The position numbers and the translations under genes were made by a program. Shown here piece by piece: positions 52,023 through 60,871 of a stretch of 64,000 bases of DNA. Every line of letters starts with the position of its first letter. The first letter of the stretch is position 1. Source of the stretch: an uncultured Bacilli bacterium (GTDB lineage: Bacteria > Bacillota_I > Bacilli_A > RF39 > UBA660); NCBI GenBank assembly GCA_934130165.1, contig CAKOXO010000001.1, forward strand, positions 248,001-312,000. The letters run 5' to 3'. The notes beneath the pieces were generated by a model. That model was not told the origin of the DNA. It worked only from the letters and a program-made list of their open reading frames with translations, and made no database searches.

Positions 52023-53234
52023 ATGGAAAAGTATAAAAGAATTATTAAATACATAATAATATTTTGTGTAATTGTCTTAATTATAGATTTAATAATAATC
52101 CTTTATACTAATGAAAAAAATAAAAATAAAAAAACTTACTTTGATAGTATTAACTCATTTGAAGTGGTTGATGAAAATTTTGTAGCAGTAGGTAGTAATA
52201 ATAATAATGAAAAGCAATATGAAAAAGCTAAAATAACCAAATATAGTGGAAAAAGTGAAAAGTTATGGGAAAAAATATATAACAAAGGTTATAATAGTAG
52301 CTTTTTTGGAATAAAACAAGATGGAGAGGATTATATAGCAGTAGGAAACTATGAATCTTCAAAAGAAGAAAAGAAAAACAAAGTTAGATCTGCCCTAATT
52401 GTTAAATATGATGCTGCTGGAAATATCTTATATGAAAATAATTTACAAATATTAGGAAACTCTAAATTTACAAACTTATTGGTTTTAGATGATGGTTATA
52501 TTGTAATAGGTCAAAGTATATATGAAAATATGACTTTAGGTATGTCTGATAATGGTGGAGCTATTATAGTTAAGTATGACAAAAATCTAAAAGAGGTTTG
52601 GAGAAAAGATTATGGAGGTTCAAAATCAGGCATATATAACGATTTAATACTTATGAATGATTATATATATACTGTTGGAAAAGATTCATCAAATACTGGT
52701 ATTGTTTCTAAATATGATTTAGATGGAAATATGATAAAAACAACAAACTACAATTATACTGACAGCATAGGTTTAACTGGCATTACTAGTTATAATAATA
52801 AGATTTATGTTGTAGGTTCTAAAAAAGTATCGGATACTGATACATATGATACAGATGCCCTTTTGATTAAATATGACTCAGATTGTGATTACTTGAGTGA
52901 AGTTACATATAAAGGTAAGGGATTAGAAAGATTTAATAGAATAATACTAGATGATAATAGATTAGTTATTATAGGTCAAACTGGTATATATAACAAGAAA
53001 AAATCAAAAAATATAGATGTATATAATTACAATGGTATTTTTGCAAAATATAGTACTAACTTGAAAGAATTAAAAAATGAAGAATATGCTCTAGATGTAG
53101 ATGATTATTTTACTGATGTAAAAAAGTATAATAATAATTATATTATTAGTGGTTATTCAGAATATGAGGATAATAATTATCTATCTAAATTTATTATATA
53201 TAGTAGAGCAGGAAAGTTAATAGGAGCGCAATAA
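52023..53234 (+). CDS. Membrane-anchored beta-propeller-like protein
   Basis: About 403 residues: a membrane helix at about 6-26, then repeats with the pattern (D/N)xYIxVGxxxxxxxxxxxxIVKYDxxGNxxxxxxY (for example DGEDYIAVGNYESS, DDGYIVIGQSIYE, NDYIYTVGKDSSN, NNKIYVVGSKKVS), about six or seven blades. This is a beta-propeller on the outside of the cell. No catalytic motif. The start is uncertain: ATG 52008 or 52023 are in frame, the latter behind GGTGAT. The best-placed ATG (52004) gives only four codons. The next gene starts on its stop codon (TAATG). Confidence 0.72.
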   Translation: MEKYKRIIKYIIIFCVIVLIIDLIIILYTNEKNKNKKTYFDSINSFEVVDENFVAVGSNNNNEKQYEKAKITKYSGKSEKLWEKIYNKGYNSSFFGIKQDGEDYIAVGNYESSKEEKKNKVRSALIVKYDAAGNILYENNLQILGNSKFTNLLVLDDGYIVIGQSIYENMTLGMSDNGGAIIVKYDKNLKEVWRKDYGGSKSGIYNDLILMNDYIYTVGKDSSNTGIVSKYDLDGNMIKTTNYNYTDSIGLTGITSYNNKIYVVGSKKVSDTDTYDTDALLIKYDSDCDYLSEVTYKGKGLERFNRIILDDNRLVIIGQTGIYNKKKSKNIDVYNYNGIFAKYSTNLKELKNEEYALDVDDYFTDVKKYNNNYIISGYSEYEDNNYLSKFIIYSRAGKLIGAQ

Positions 53235-53770
53235 TGGAGATAACATTAGTAAGACATGGTCAAACTGAATATAATTATCAAAATAGATTACAAGGAATAA
53301 CCAATGTGATGCTTAATGATACAGGTAGAAGACAAGCACATAAATTAAAAGAAAAAATAAAAAATGAAAAATATGATATTTGCTTTTCTTCACCACTTAT
53401 AAGAGCTTTAGAAACTGCCATGATTTTGGTGGGTGATAGGGTAGAAATAATTAGAGACAATAGATTAATAGAAAGAAATCTAGGAGATTATGAAGGCAAA
53501 GATGCAAAAGATTATTCTTCAGATAATTATTGGGATTATAACTTAAATTGTGGTGATAAGGGTGTTGAGGCAGTAAAAGACTTGTTAAAAAGATGTCAAA
53601 ATTTTCTTGATTATATAGAAACATATCATAAAGATAAGAAAATATTAGTTGTATCCCATGGAGCAGTAATTAGAGGATTGCATCATTTATTAAATAAAAC
53701 TGATTTAAATGGTAATTTAACTAATTTTAAAATAGACAATTGCTATATAGAAAAAATTAATACAAAATAA
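53234..53770 (+). CDS. Histidine phosphatase family protein
   Basis: 178 residues. The catalytic RHGQTEYN (His8) opens the protein; a second His is in VVSHGAVIRGLHHLL (about 140), and SSPLIRALETA and ERNLGDYEG are family motifs. It covers small phosphatases and cofactor-dependent phosphoglycerate mutases. At 178 residues it is shorter than classical GpmA (~230-250), so phosphatase activity is more likely. Start overlaps the upstream stop by one base. Confidence 0.9.
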   Translation: MEITLVRHGQTEYNYQNRLQGITNVMLNDTGRRQAHKLKEKIKNEKYDICFSSPLIRALETAMILVGDRVEIIRDNRLIERNLGDYEGKDAKDYSSDNYWDYNLNCGDKGVEAVKDLLKRCQNFLDYIETYHKDKKILVVSHGAVIRGLHHLLNKTDLNGNLTNFKIDNCYIEKINTK

Positions 53771-53797
53771 AAAACTCGGTATTCCGAGTTTTATTTT
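53771..53797. terminator. Bidirectional terminator between the phosphatase and rpsD
   Basis: AAAACTCGG / CCGAGTTTT stem, TATT loop, T-rich flanks both ways. Confidence 0.9.
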
Positions 53798-54399
53798 TAT
53801 TTATTGTAGAATTCAACGATTAATGCTTCATTAATATCAGCATTTAATTCATTTCTTTCTGGTAATCTTACATAAGTACCTTCAAGTTTATTTTCATCAT
53901 ATGAAATGAATTCAACTCTTTTAGTAACTTTTGCTAAAGATTCAGTAACAACTTTAAGTTCTTTATCCTTATCCTTTAATGAAATAACATCACCAGGTTT
54001 AACTCTATATGATGGGATATCAACTTTTTTACCATTTACAGTAACATGACCATGGTTAACTAATTGTCTAGCTCCACGTCTAGTTGAAGCAAATCCAATA
54101 CGATAAGTTAAGTTATCTAATCTTGATTCAAGTAACCTTAAGAAGTTTGTACCATGAATACCTTTAATCTTTGCAGCTTCATCGAAAGTTTTTCTGAATT
54201 GCTTTTCAGATAATCCATACATAAATTTAACTTTTTGTTTTTCTTTTAATTGAACACCATAATCTGATAATTTTCCTTTACGGGCATTACCATGTTGTCC
54301 TGGACCATATGGACGACGAGCTAATTCTTTTCCAGTTTCTGAAATTGAAAAGCCAACACGACGAGCTCTTTTATATTCTGAACCAGTATATCTTGACAT
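53797..54399 (-). CDS. rpsD: 30S ribosomal protein S4
   Basis: Primary binding protein of 16S rRNA, 200 residues. Begins MSRYTGSEYKRARRVGFSIS; PYGPGQHGNARKGKLSDYG is the conserved patch; the S4 domain has LESRLDNLTYRIGFASTRRG and VNHGHVTVNGKKVDIPSYRV. It lacks the N-terminal zinc Cys residues, so it is the zinc-free form. It is monocistronic, with a ~147-base structured leader that probably gives S4 autoregulation. Confidence 0.98.
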   Translation of the reverse strand: MSRYTGSEYKRARRVGFSISETGKELARRPYGPGQHGNARKGKLSDYGVQLKEKQKVKFMYGLSEKQFRKTFDEAAKIKGIHGTNFLRLLESRLDNLTYRIGFASTRRGARQLVNHGHVTVNGKKVDIPSYRVKPGDVISLKDKDKELKVVTESLAKVTKRVEFISYDENKLEGTYVRLPERNELNADINEALIVEFYNK

Positions 54400-54547
54400 A
54401 ATTATCTCCTTTCTAAAGTATATTACATAATACTTAAATAATTCCAGCCGGACTTTAGGGAGTTTTTCTTCACCTAATGGCTTCAGCTACTAAACTTTGA
54501 AAAACACATTAAAGAACTCTGAAATAAGCCATCTAAGTCAATATGCA
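54400..54547 (-). promoter_or_regulatory. Structured rpsD leader, candidate S4-binding autoregulatory RNA
   Basis: Read on the minus strand, the 5' leader folds as GACTT pairing AAAGTC's AAGTC (outer), ATGGCTT with AAGCCAT (next), and TTAGG with CCTAA (inner hairpin), forming a multi-way junction. An AAGTAT / ATATACTT hairpin lies near the ribosome binding site. In Bacillus, S4 represses its own mRNA through a similar complex leader; this one is inferred from position and pairing. No other gene lies in this 328-base gap. Confidence 0.65.
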
Positions 54548-54553
54548 CTACTA

Positions 54554-54582
54554 ATTATATATAAAATATCCCAAATAGTCAA
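54554..54582 (-). promoter_or_regulatory. Sigma-A promoter of rpsD
   Basis: Minus strand TTGACT (54582-54577), 17 bases, TATAAT (54559-54554). Confidence 0.85.
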
Positions 54583-54694
54583 GTTTTATTTAATTAGCTA
54601 AAGATATTAGATATATGTTATATAAAAAATTTTATAGCTACTTTTTACAATTTTTAACAATTTGTTGAATTTTGTAGAAAAAGAAAATTACTTA

Positions 54695-54703
54695 TGATAA
54701 AAT
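54695..54703 (+). promoter_or_regulatory. Extended -10 (TGATAAAAT) upstream of ezrA
   Basis: TGnTAAAAT 24 bases before the ATG. Confidence 0.45.
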
Positions 54704-54727
54704 GTAATATGATAAGAGGTGTATATA

Positions 54728-56440
54728 ATGGAAGGACAAGTATTAATAATTGGTACAGTAATATTAATATGTGTAATTATAGTAGTTCTTTGTTTCCTTT
54801 TTATCAGAAAAAAGGAAAAGAAAAAGTTTGTTGATATTGCTAAAGATTTAGAATACAATAAAAACTTAGTAACAAGTACACCTGTTTTATTAGAATTATC
54901 AAAAATAGAACCATTATTAAAAAATGAATTAATGGAAGAAAAATATAATATATGGCAAGAGAAATTTGTATCTATAAAAGAAAATAAAATATCAGTTATT
55001 GATGATTTGTTAATAGATTTGGATATATATATAGACAAAAGGGATTTTAAAAATTGTACTTATAAAATAGCAAAAGCAGAAATGGAAATATATAAAGCGA
55101 GGACTTCAGCTGACCATTTATTAGAAGAAATAAAAGAGGTTACTCTAAGCGAAGAAAAGTACAGGAGTATTGTAATTAAATTAAAAACAAAGTATAGAAA
55201 AATAAATAAAGAGTACCAAAATCATAAAAATCTATATGAAGAAATGCAAAATGAAATAGAATTACAACTAGAAAATATAGAAAAAAATTTCTTAGATTTT
55301 GAAAAGGTAATGGAAAAAAATGATTACAATGAGGTTGTTCATATTGTAAAAGCACTGGATGCTATGATAGATCATATGAGTATAGTTGTGGAAGAAACTC
55401 CGGATTTGTTATTAATGATAAAACAGTTATTACCAAAAAGAATAAAAGAAATTAAAGGTATTGCTGATTCAATGACAAAAGATGGTTATCCACTTGATTA
55501 TTTAAATTTAGATTATAATATTGAAGAATCAAAGAAAAATATTAATAAAATTTTTGATAAAGTAAAACTTCTTAATCTAGAAGATTGTATGTTTGAATTA
55601 AAAACTATTTTAGACTATTTTGATTCATTGTTTGTTGATTTTGAAAAAGAAAGATTAAGCAGAAAAGTTTATGAAGAAATTGAAAGTGATTTTAGTAAAA
55701 AAATAGAAAAAACTAATAAAGTAGTAGAAGATGTATACAATCAGCTTGAAGATATAAAGAAAATGTATGATTTGAATGAAAAAGATATAGAAATAATTCA
55801 TCAAGTAAAGAAAACTTTAGTAGTTATAAATGATGATTATAAGAACTTAAAGGGAAAAGTTGGAGCATCATCTTCTCCATATTCAGTACTACATAAGGAA
55901 ATAGAAGATTTAACTTACAGGTTAAAAACAATGGAAGAAGATTTAGATATAGCTCTAAAATCACTTGGAAATATGCACGATGATGAGGTAAGAGCACGAG
56001 AGCAATTAAAGGAAATAGAAAGATTTTTAAAACAATCAAAAGATAAAATGAGAGAATTTAAATTACCTGTTATTACTGATGATTACTTTGTTGAACTTAA
56101 AGAAGCAAATGAAGCAATAGCAGAAGTAATTAAAGAATTAGAAAGAAAACCAATAGTTATAAAAACACTAAATACAAGAGTAGATACAGCTAGGGATTTA
56201 GTTTTAAAACTATATAATACAACCAATGAAATGGTAAAAACAGCAATGTTAGCAGAAAAATCAATTGTATATGGAAATAGATATAGACCGTTTTATGATG
56301 AGGTAAATGATGGCCTAGATATAGCACTAGATTACTTTTATAAGGGATTATATAAAAAATCATTAGATAAAGTTTTAAAAACTTGTTCTTTAGTTGATGA
56401 AAATATATATAGGAAAATGCTAGCTATTTATGATAAATAA
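54728..56440 (+). CDS. ezrA: Septation ring formation regulator EzrA
   Basis: Membrane-tethered negative regulator of FtsZ ring assembly. One N-terminal helix (about 6-28, periplasmic tip very short) followed by ~540 residues of almost continuous spectrin-like helices. The typical EzrA composition and length (570 residues) are present, with segments like KNELMEEKYNIWQEKFVSIK, TPDLLLMIKQLLPKRIKEIK and MTKDGYPLDYLNL that match the conserved Trp and Gly-Tyr-Leu landmarks. The ATG behind AAGAGGTG is chosen over an in-frame GTG in the RBS. It overlaps the prepilin-like gene by 11 bases. Confidence 0.93.
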   Translation: MEGQVLIIGTVILICVIIVVLCFLFIRKKEKKKFVDIAKDLEYNKNLVTSTPVLLELSKIEPLLKNELMEEKYNIWQEKFVSIKENKISVIDDLLIDLDIYIDKRDFKNCTYKIAKAEMEIYKARTSADHLLEEIKEVTLSEEKYRSIVIKLKTKYRKINKEYQNHKNLYEEMQNEIELQLENIEKNFLDFEKVMEKNDYNEVVHIVKALDAMIDHMSIVVEETPDLLLMIKQLLPKRIKEIKGIADSMTKDGYPLDYLNLDYNIEESKKNINKIFDKVKLLNLEDCMFELKTILDYFDSLFVDFEKERLSRKVYEEIESDFSKKIEKTNKVVEDVYNQLEDIKKMYDLNEKDIEIIHQVKKTLVVINDDYKNLKGKVGASSSPYSVLHKEIEDLTYRLKTMEEDLDIALKSLGNMHDDEVRAREQLKEIERFLKQSKDKMREFKLPVITDDYFVELKEANEAIAEVIKELERKPIVIKTLNTRVDTARDLVLKLYNTTNEMVKTAMLAEKSIVYGNRYRPFYDEVNDGLDIALDYFYKGLYKKSLDKVLKTCSLVDENIYRKMLAIYDK

Positions 56441-57038
56441 AAAGGGTAGTGCTATTAATGAATTATTAATAGTATTGGTTTTGTGTTTGATATTAAGTGT
56501 TATCTTATTATGTTTAATTTTAAAAAGAGTAAAAGAAGAACAATTTAGAACATTAAAAAATGATTTAGATATATTTATAAATAGTAGTACATTGTATAAT
56601 ATTGAAAGTGATACTAATATAATTTCTTTAAAAGAGTTAGTTGATGAAAAAATAATTAGTCAAATTAAGGATCCATTTAATAGATCAACAACTTGTGATT
56701 TATACGAATCAAGAATTGAAAGAAATGATAATGAAGTAATAAGTACCTTAAAGTGTGGAGACTACTTAATTACTAAAAACGAGTCGAATAAAAATATAAT
56801 TTATAAAGTTGATGATTGGAACGAAAAAAATAATAGCAATTCTAATGTAAAAATAGGATATAATTATATAAAAAATGGAAAACTAGTTTTTGATGACTAT
56901 TATGAAGATTATATGTTTTTATACTTATTTAACAAGCATAATAATACATCATATCAGTCTATCTCAAATATTCCTCAAAACTATAATATAATTAATCAAG
57001 TTTTTTATAGAAAATTGACAAAAATAAAAGAAATTTAA
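56430..57038 (+). CDS. Type IV prepilin-like protein
   Basis: 202 residues. The N-terminus KKGSAINELLIVLVLCLILS has the prepilin peptidase site: Gly followed by Ser, with Glu at position +5 and a hydrophobic helix, so cleavage after Gly6 is expected. The rest is a soluble domain (about 40-200) with Cys at two positions (TTCDLYESR and TLKCGDYLITK) that might form a disulfide, and no known pilin motif. No pilus ATPase, peptidase or platform gene is nearby. Overlap with ezrA implies cotranscription. A pseudopilin role (for example in DNA uptake) is inference. Confidence 0.72.
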   Translation: MINKKGSAINELLIVLVLCLILSVILLCLILKRVKEEQFRTLKNDLDIFINSSTLYNIESDTNIISLKELVDEKIISQIKDPFNRSTTCDLYESRIERNDNEVISTLKCGDYLITKNESNKNIIYKVDDWNEKNNSNSNVKIGYNYIKNGKLVFDDYYEDYMFLYLFNKHNNTSYQSISNIPQNYNIINQVFYRKLTKIKEI

Positions 57039-57055
57039 TTAACAATTTCTTTTTT
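57026..57055 (+). terminator. Terminator after the prepilin-like gene
   Basis: AAAAGAAATT / AATTTCTTTT stem around an eight-base loop containing the stop codon, then T's. Confidence 0.75.
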
Positions 57056-57089
57056 ATATGCTAAAATATAGACGTTTGGAGTTGAAAAG

Positions 57090-58277
57090 ATGGATAGAGT
57101 TATATTAATAAAATATGGTGAGTTAACTACAAAAAAAGGAAATAGAAATTTCTTTGTTAATACATTATATAACAATATAAAAAATAAATTAAAAAAATTT
57201 GATGTTAAAATATCTAAGGATATTTCAAGAATGTATATTGAGTTTAGAGAAGAAGAATTAGAAGAAATAAAAAAAGTTGTTGATAATATATTTGGTATAC
57301 ATATGTATCATATTGCTTATATTGTAGATACTAATATTGATGAAATAAAAGAAAAATTATTAAAAGTTTTAAAAGAACAAAACTTTAAAACTTTTAAAAT
57401 TGAGACAAAAAGAAGTGATAAAAGCTTCGAATATAATTCACAACAAATTAATCCTATCCTTGGTAGTTATGTTCTAAAAAATATAAGTGATATAAAGGTT
57501 GATGTTCATAATCCAGATGTTTTAGTAAAAGTGGAAGTACGACCATATCACTCTTATATTTATATAAATGGATATAAAGGAAGCGGTGGTTATCCAAATG
57601 GAACACAAGCTAAAGGTATGCTAATGTTAAGTGGTGGAATAGATTCACCAGTTGCAGGTTATTTAGCAATGAAGCGAGGAATAAAGTTAGATGCAGTTTA
57701 TTTTGAAGCTATTCCCCATACCAGTTTAGAAGCTCGTAATAAAGTAATTGAACTTACAAAGAAACTAACCAAGTATACTGATAAAATTAACTTGCACATA
57801 GTAAATTTTACTAAAATTCAAGAAGAAATATATAAAACTTGTAATCCAACATACTGTATTACTATTATGCGCAGAATGATGTATAGAATAATGGAAAAAC
57901 TTGCTAAAAAAAATAAAGGTCTAATAATAATAAATGGTGAATCAATAGGACAAGTAGCTTCGCAAACTCTAACAAGTATGTCAGTAATTAATAATGTTAC
58001 TAATATGCCAGTTATCAGACCAGTCGCATGTTTAGATAAATTGGAAATAATAGACATAGCAAAAAAGATTGATACATATGAAACCAGTATATTACCTTTT
58101 GAAGATTGCTGTACAGTTTTTGTTCCAAAGCATCCAGTAATTAATCCAAATTTGGGTGAATGTTTAAAAATGGAAGAATTATTTGATTATGAGACATTAA
58201 TTGATGAAGCAGTTAATAGTATTATAACAATGAAAATAGAAGATGATATAGAATCAACGTATAAAGATTTGTTATAG
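57090..58277 (+). CDS. thiI: tRNA 4-thiouridine synthetase ThiI
   Basis: Sulfurtransferase that makes s4U8 in tRNA and, in some bacteria, sulfur for thiamine. 395 residues: N-terminal ferredoxin-like part, THUMP domain (about 60-165), then the PP-loop AdoMet-type ATPase with LSGGIDSPVAGYLAMKRG. PFEDCCTVFVPKHPVINP carries the conserved Cys region. It lacks a rhodanese tail, as usual in Gram-positives. No cysteine desulfurase (nifZ/iscS) is adjacent. Monocistronic. Confidence 0.96.
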   Translation: MDRVILIKYGELTTKKGNRNFFVNTLYNNIKNKLKKFDVKISKDISRMYIEFREEELEEIKKVVDNIFGIHMYHIAYIVDTNIDEIKEKLLKVLKEQNFKTFKIETKRSDKSFEYNSQQINPILGSYVLKNISDIKVDVHNPDVLVKVEVRPYHSYIYINGYKGSGGYPNGTQAKGMLMLSGGIDSPVAGYLAMKRGIKLDAVYFEAIPHTSLEARNKVIELTKKLTKYTDKINLHIVNFTKIQEEIYKTCNPTYCITIMRRMMYRIMEKLAKKNKGLIIINGESIGQVASQTLTSMSVINNVTNMPVIRPVACLDKLEIIDIAKKIDTYETSILPFEDCCTVFVPKHPVINPNLGECLKMEELFDYETLIDEAVNSIITMKIEDDIESTYKDLL

Positions 58278-58300
58278 GTATAATTTACCAAAAAAAATTA

Positions 58301-58330
58301 TGTATTATTTGTCATATTTTTCGCAATCTA
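58301..58330 (+). promoter_or_regulatory. Possible forespore (sigma-G-like) promoter of the SASP gene
   Basis: TGTATT, 17 bases, CAATCTA, loosely fitting the sigma-G pattern TGMATA-CATAnTA. Weak by itself; supported mainly by the gene's family. Confidence 0.3.
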
Positions 58331-58352
58331 TAAATGTAGGAGGTGAAAAACA

Positions 58353-58562
58353 ATGACAAACAAAGGAAATATGAAAATGAGAGTTCCAGGTGCTAAACAA
58401 GCTATCGATAAGATGAAATATGAAATCGCTAATGAATTCGGTGTTAATTTAGGAGCTGATGCAACTTCTCGTGCTAACGGATCAGTTGGTGGTGAAATAA
58501 CAAGACGTTTAGTTCAAAACGGACTTAACCAAGTAAGTGGAAGCTATTCTCAAAATAACTAA
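58353..58562 (+). CDS. Small acid-soluble spore protein, alpha/beta type
   Basis: Coats and protects DNA in dormant spores. At 69 residues, with KMKYEIANEFGVNL and GADATSRANGSVGGEITRRL, it carries both conserved family blocks, including the GPR protease site region (EIANEFGV). The basic start TNKGNMKMRVPGAKQAI is typical of the group. Excellent ribosome binding site AGGAGGTG. Monocistronic with a terminator. It is strong evidence that the organism can sporulate. Confidence 0.97.
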   Translation: MTNKGNMKMRVPGAKQAIDKMKYEIANEFGVNLGADATSRANGSVGGEITRRLVQNGLNQVSGSYSQNN

Positions 58563-58579
58563 TAAATAAAATATAGCTT

Positions 58580-58610
58580 AAAAGATAGACCATTTTGGCC
58601 TATCTTTTGT
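58580..58610 (+). terminator. Terminator after the SASP gene
   Basis: AAAAGATAG / CTATCTTTT stem, internal CC/GG extension, short loop. Confidence 0.85.
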
Positions 58611-58701
58611 TTGCAAAAAATAAACAAGAATAAATATTTAAAAAATAGCTATTAATTATTGAAGTTATTTTTTTGATATATGAAAAAAAGTAAATTTATA
58701 G

Positions 58702-58707
58702 TATAAT
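58702..58707 (+). promoter_or_regulatory. -10 (TATAAT) upstream of ackA
   Basis: TATAAT 20 bases before the ATG; no -35 at the right spacing. Confidence 0.4.
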
Positions 58708-58727
58708 ATATAAGGAGGAGAGATAAA

Positions 58728-59912
58728 ATGAAAATTATATCAATTAATGCGGGAAGCAGTTCATTAAAATTTCAATTATTTAATATGGATAATGAAACAG
58801 TAATAGCTAGTGGATTATTCGAACGAATTGGAATTGAAGGTAGTTTTTATACTATAAAATATAATGGAGAAAAAATAACAGAGGAAATAGAACTTACTAA
58901 TCACACTGATGCGATAAAAGTACTATTAGATAAATTAGTAGCTCTTAATATAATTTCATCATTAGATGAAATTGAAGGTATAGGTCATCGTGTTGTTCAA
59001 GGTGGAGATAAGTATAAGGAATCAGTTATTATTACTGATGAAGTAATTAATGATATTGAATCATTTAAAGACTTAGCACCATTACATAATCCAGCAGGAT
59101 TATTAGGAATTAATGCAGTTAAGGAAGCTTTACCTAATGTACCAATGGTTGCAGTATTTGATACAGCATTCCATCAAACAATGCCTGAGTCTAGTTATGT
59201 ATATCCTGTACCATACTCTTGGTATAGTGATTATAAAGTTAGAAAATATGGATTCCATGGTACTAGCCATAGATATATTGCTTTAAAAACCCAAGAAATA
59301 CTTGGAAGAGATGATTTAAAAATTATTAGTTGTCATTTGGGTAGCGGTGGTTCTATAACTGCTATAGAAAATGGTAAATCAATTGATACTACTATGGGAT
59401 TTACTCCTTTAGCAGGTATTATGATGGGAACTAGATCAGGAGATATTGATCCATCTATTATTCCATATGTAATGGAAAAAGAAGGTAAAAATGCTGGAGA
59501 AATAGTTGATGATTTAAATAAAAAATCAGGTTTATTAGGCATTAGTGAAGCTAGCCCTGATTGGAGAGATATTCAAAAAGGTGTTAGTGAAGGTGATGAA
59601 AAATGCCTTTTAGCCGAAGAAAAGTATATCAAAAGAGTTGTTGCATATATTGCAGAATATTATGTGTTATTAAATAAAGCTGATGTTATAGTATTTACTG
59701 CTGGAATGGGCGAAAATAGTGTAACATTAAGAAAACAAGTAATAGATAAATTATCTGCTCTTGGAATTAAAATTGACGAAGAAGCAAATAATACTTCAGG
59801 GGAGATTAGAAAGATAAGTGCTGATGATTCATCTACTTTGGTATATGTTATTCCAACTGATGAAGAGTTAATGATTGCTAAAGATACATTAAAATTAGTA
59901 CAAAATAGGTAA
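58728..59912 (+). CDS. ackA: Acetate kinase
   Basis: Makes ATP from acetyl phosphate in fermentation. 394 residues with the diagnostic start INAGSSSLKFQLF, FDTAFHQTMP (catalytic Asp), YGFHGTSHRYI, CHLGSGGSI, and TPLAGIMMGTRSGDID. All expected active-site residues are present. RBS AAGGAGGAG. pta is not adjacent. The DHH phosphoesterase gene starts five bases later, so the next two genes are probably in the same transcript. Confidence 0.98.
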   Translation: MKIISINAGSSSLKFQLFNMDNETVIASGLFERIGIEGSFYTIKYNGEKITEEIELTNHTDAIKVLLDKLVALNIISSLDEIEGIGHRVVQGGDKYKESVIITDEVINDIESFKDLAPLHNPAGLLGINAVKEALPNVPMVAVFDTAFHQTMPESSYVYPVPYSWYSDYKVRKYGFHGTSHRYIALKTQEILGRDDLKIISCHLGSGGSITAIENGKSIDTTMGFTPLAGIMMGTRSGDIDPSIIPYVMEKEGKNAGEIVDDLNKKSGLLGISEASPDWRDIQKGVSEGDEKCLLAEEKYIKRVVAYIAEYYVLLNKADVIVFTAGMGENSVTLRKQVIDKLSALGIKIDEEANNTSGEIRKISADDSSTLVYVIPTDEELMIAKDTLKLVQNR

Positions 59913-59916
59913 TGAT

Positions 59917-60870
59917 ATGTATAAACTTATATATAAAGAAATAAAAAAGTTTAAAACAATAGTTATTGCACGTCATGTTGGAGTTGATCCTGATGCCATG
60001 GCAAGTCAAATAGCCCTTAGAGATGCTATTAGAGAAACTTTTCCAGATAAAAAGGTAATGGCTGTAGGAACAGGCAGTGCAAAATTTAAATATATTGGTA
60101 ACCTAGATAAGATGGAAGATATTAGTGATGCCTTATTAATAGTTACTGATACACCTAATAAGTCTAGGGTTGATATATCTACATTTGATGGATTTAAAGA
60201 AATAATTAAGATTGATCACCATCCCTTTATAGAAAAATTTTGTGATATTGAATTAATTGATGATACGGCATCGTCTGCATGTGAAATAATAATGGATATG
60301 ATTAAAAATACTAAATTAGTTTGTAATGAAAAGATTGCAAGAACATTATTTATTGGACTTGTAGCAGACTCTGGTAGATTTTTATATGATAGTTGTAAAC
60401 CTAGGACATTTTCTCTAGTTTCATACTATTTAGAAACTTATAAATTCAAATTAAGTGAAATATATCAGAAAATGAATTCCAGACCACTATGTGAGGTTAG
60501 ATTAGAAGGATATATATCATCTAATATGGAAGTTACTGAAAATGGTTTAGGGTATATAAAAATAACAGATAAAATTATAAACAAATATAAAGTTGATTCA
60601 GCTGCAGCTGGAAATATGGTTAATAATTTTAATTTTATAGAAGAAGTATTTGTATGGGCTACTATGACTGAAGATATAAAAAATGAAATTATTAGAGTGT
60701 CAATTAGATCAAGAGGACCTATTATTAATGATATTGCTGAGGATTTTGGTGGTGGAGGACATCCCCTTGCTAGTGGTGTTAAATTAAAGTCATTTGATGA
60801 TGCAATGGAATTAATGAATGCTCTTGATAAAAGAGTAGAGGAATATAAAAATTCCAAAGAGGAGGCATAG
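59917..60870 (+). CDS. DHH-family phosphoesterase (NrnA/DHH-DHHA1)
   Basis: 317 residues with a DHH domain (VDPDAMASQIALRD at about 22-35; KIDHHPFIEKF, about 95) and C-terminal DHHA1 with FGGGGHPLASG (about 280). This is the NrnA layout: degrades short RNA oligomers and 3'-phosphoadenosine 5'-phosphate, or pApA. Compact spacing to ackA and engB indicates an operon. Confidence 0.92.
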   Translation: MYKLIYKEIKKFKTIVIARHVGVDPDAMASQIALRDAIRETFPDKKVMAVGTGSAKFKYIGNLDKMEDISDALLIVTDTPNKSRVDISTFDGFKEIIKIDHHPFIEKFCDIELIDDTASSACEIIMDMIKNTKLVCNEKIARTLFIGLVADSGRFLYDSCKPRTFSLVSYYLETYKFKLSEIYQKMNSRPLCEVRLEGYISSNMEVTENGLGYIKITDKIINKYKVDSAAAGNMVNNFNFIEEVFVWATMTEDIKNEIIRVSIRSRGPIINDIAEDFGGGGHPLASGVKLKSFDDAMELMNALDKRVEEYKNSKEEA

Positions 60871-60871
60871 T

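Noticed and set aside
53234..53770. The histidine phosphatase as the missing phosphoglycerate mutase of glycolysis
   Set aside because: It is much shorter than GpmA, and its motifs fit general phosphatases; glycolytic role cannot be supported from sequence.
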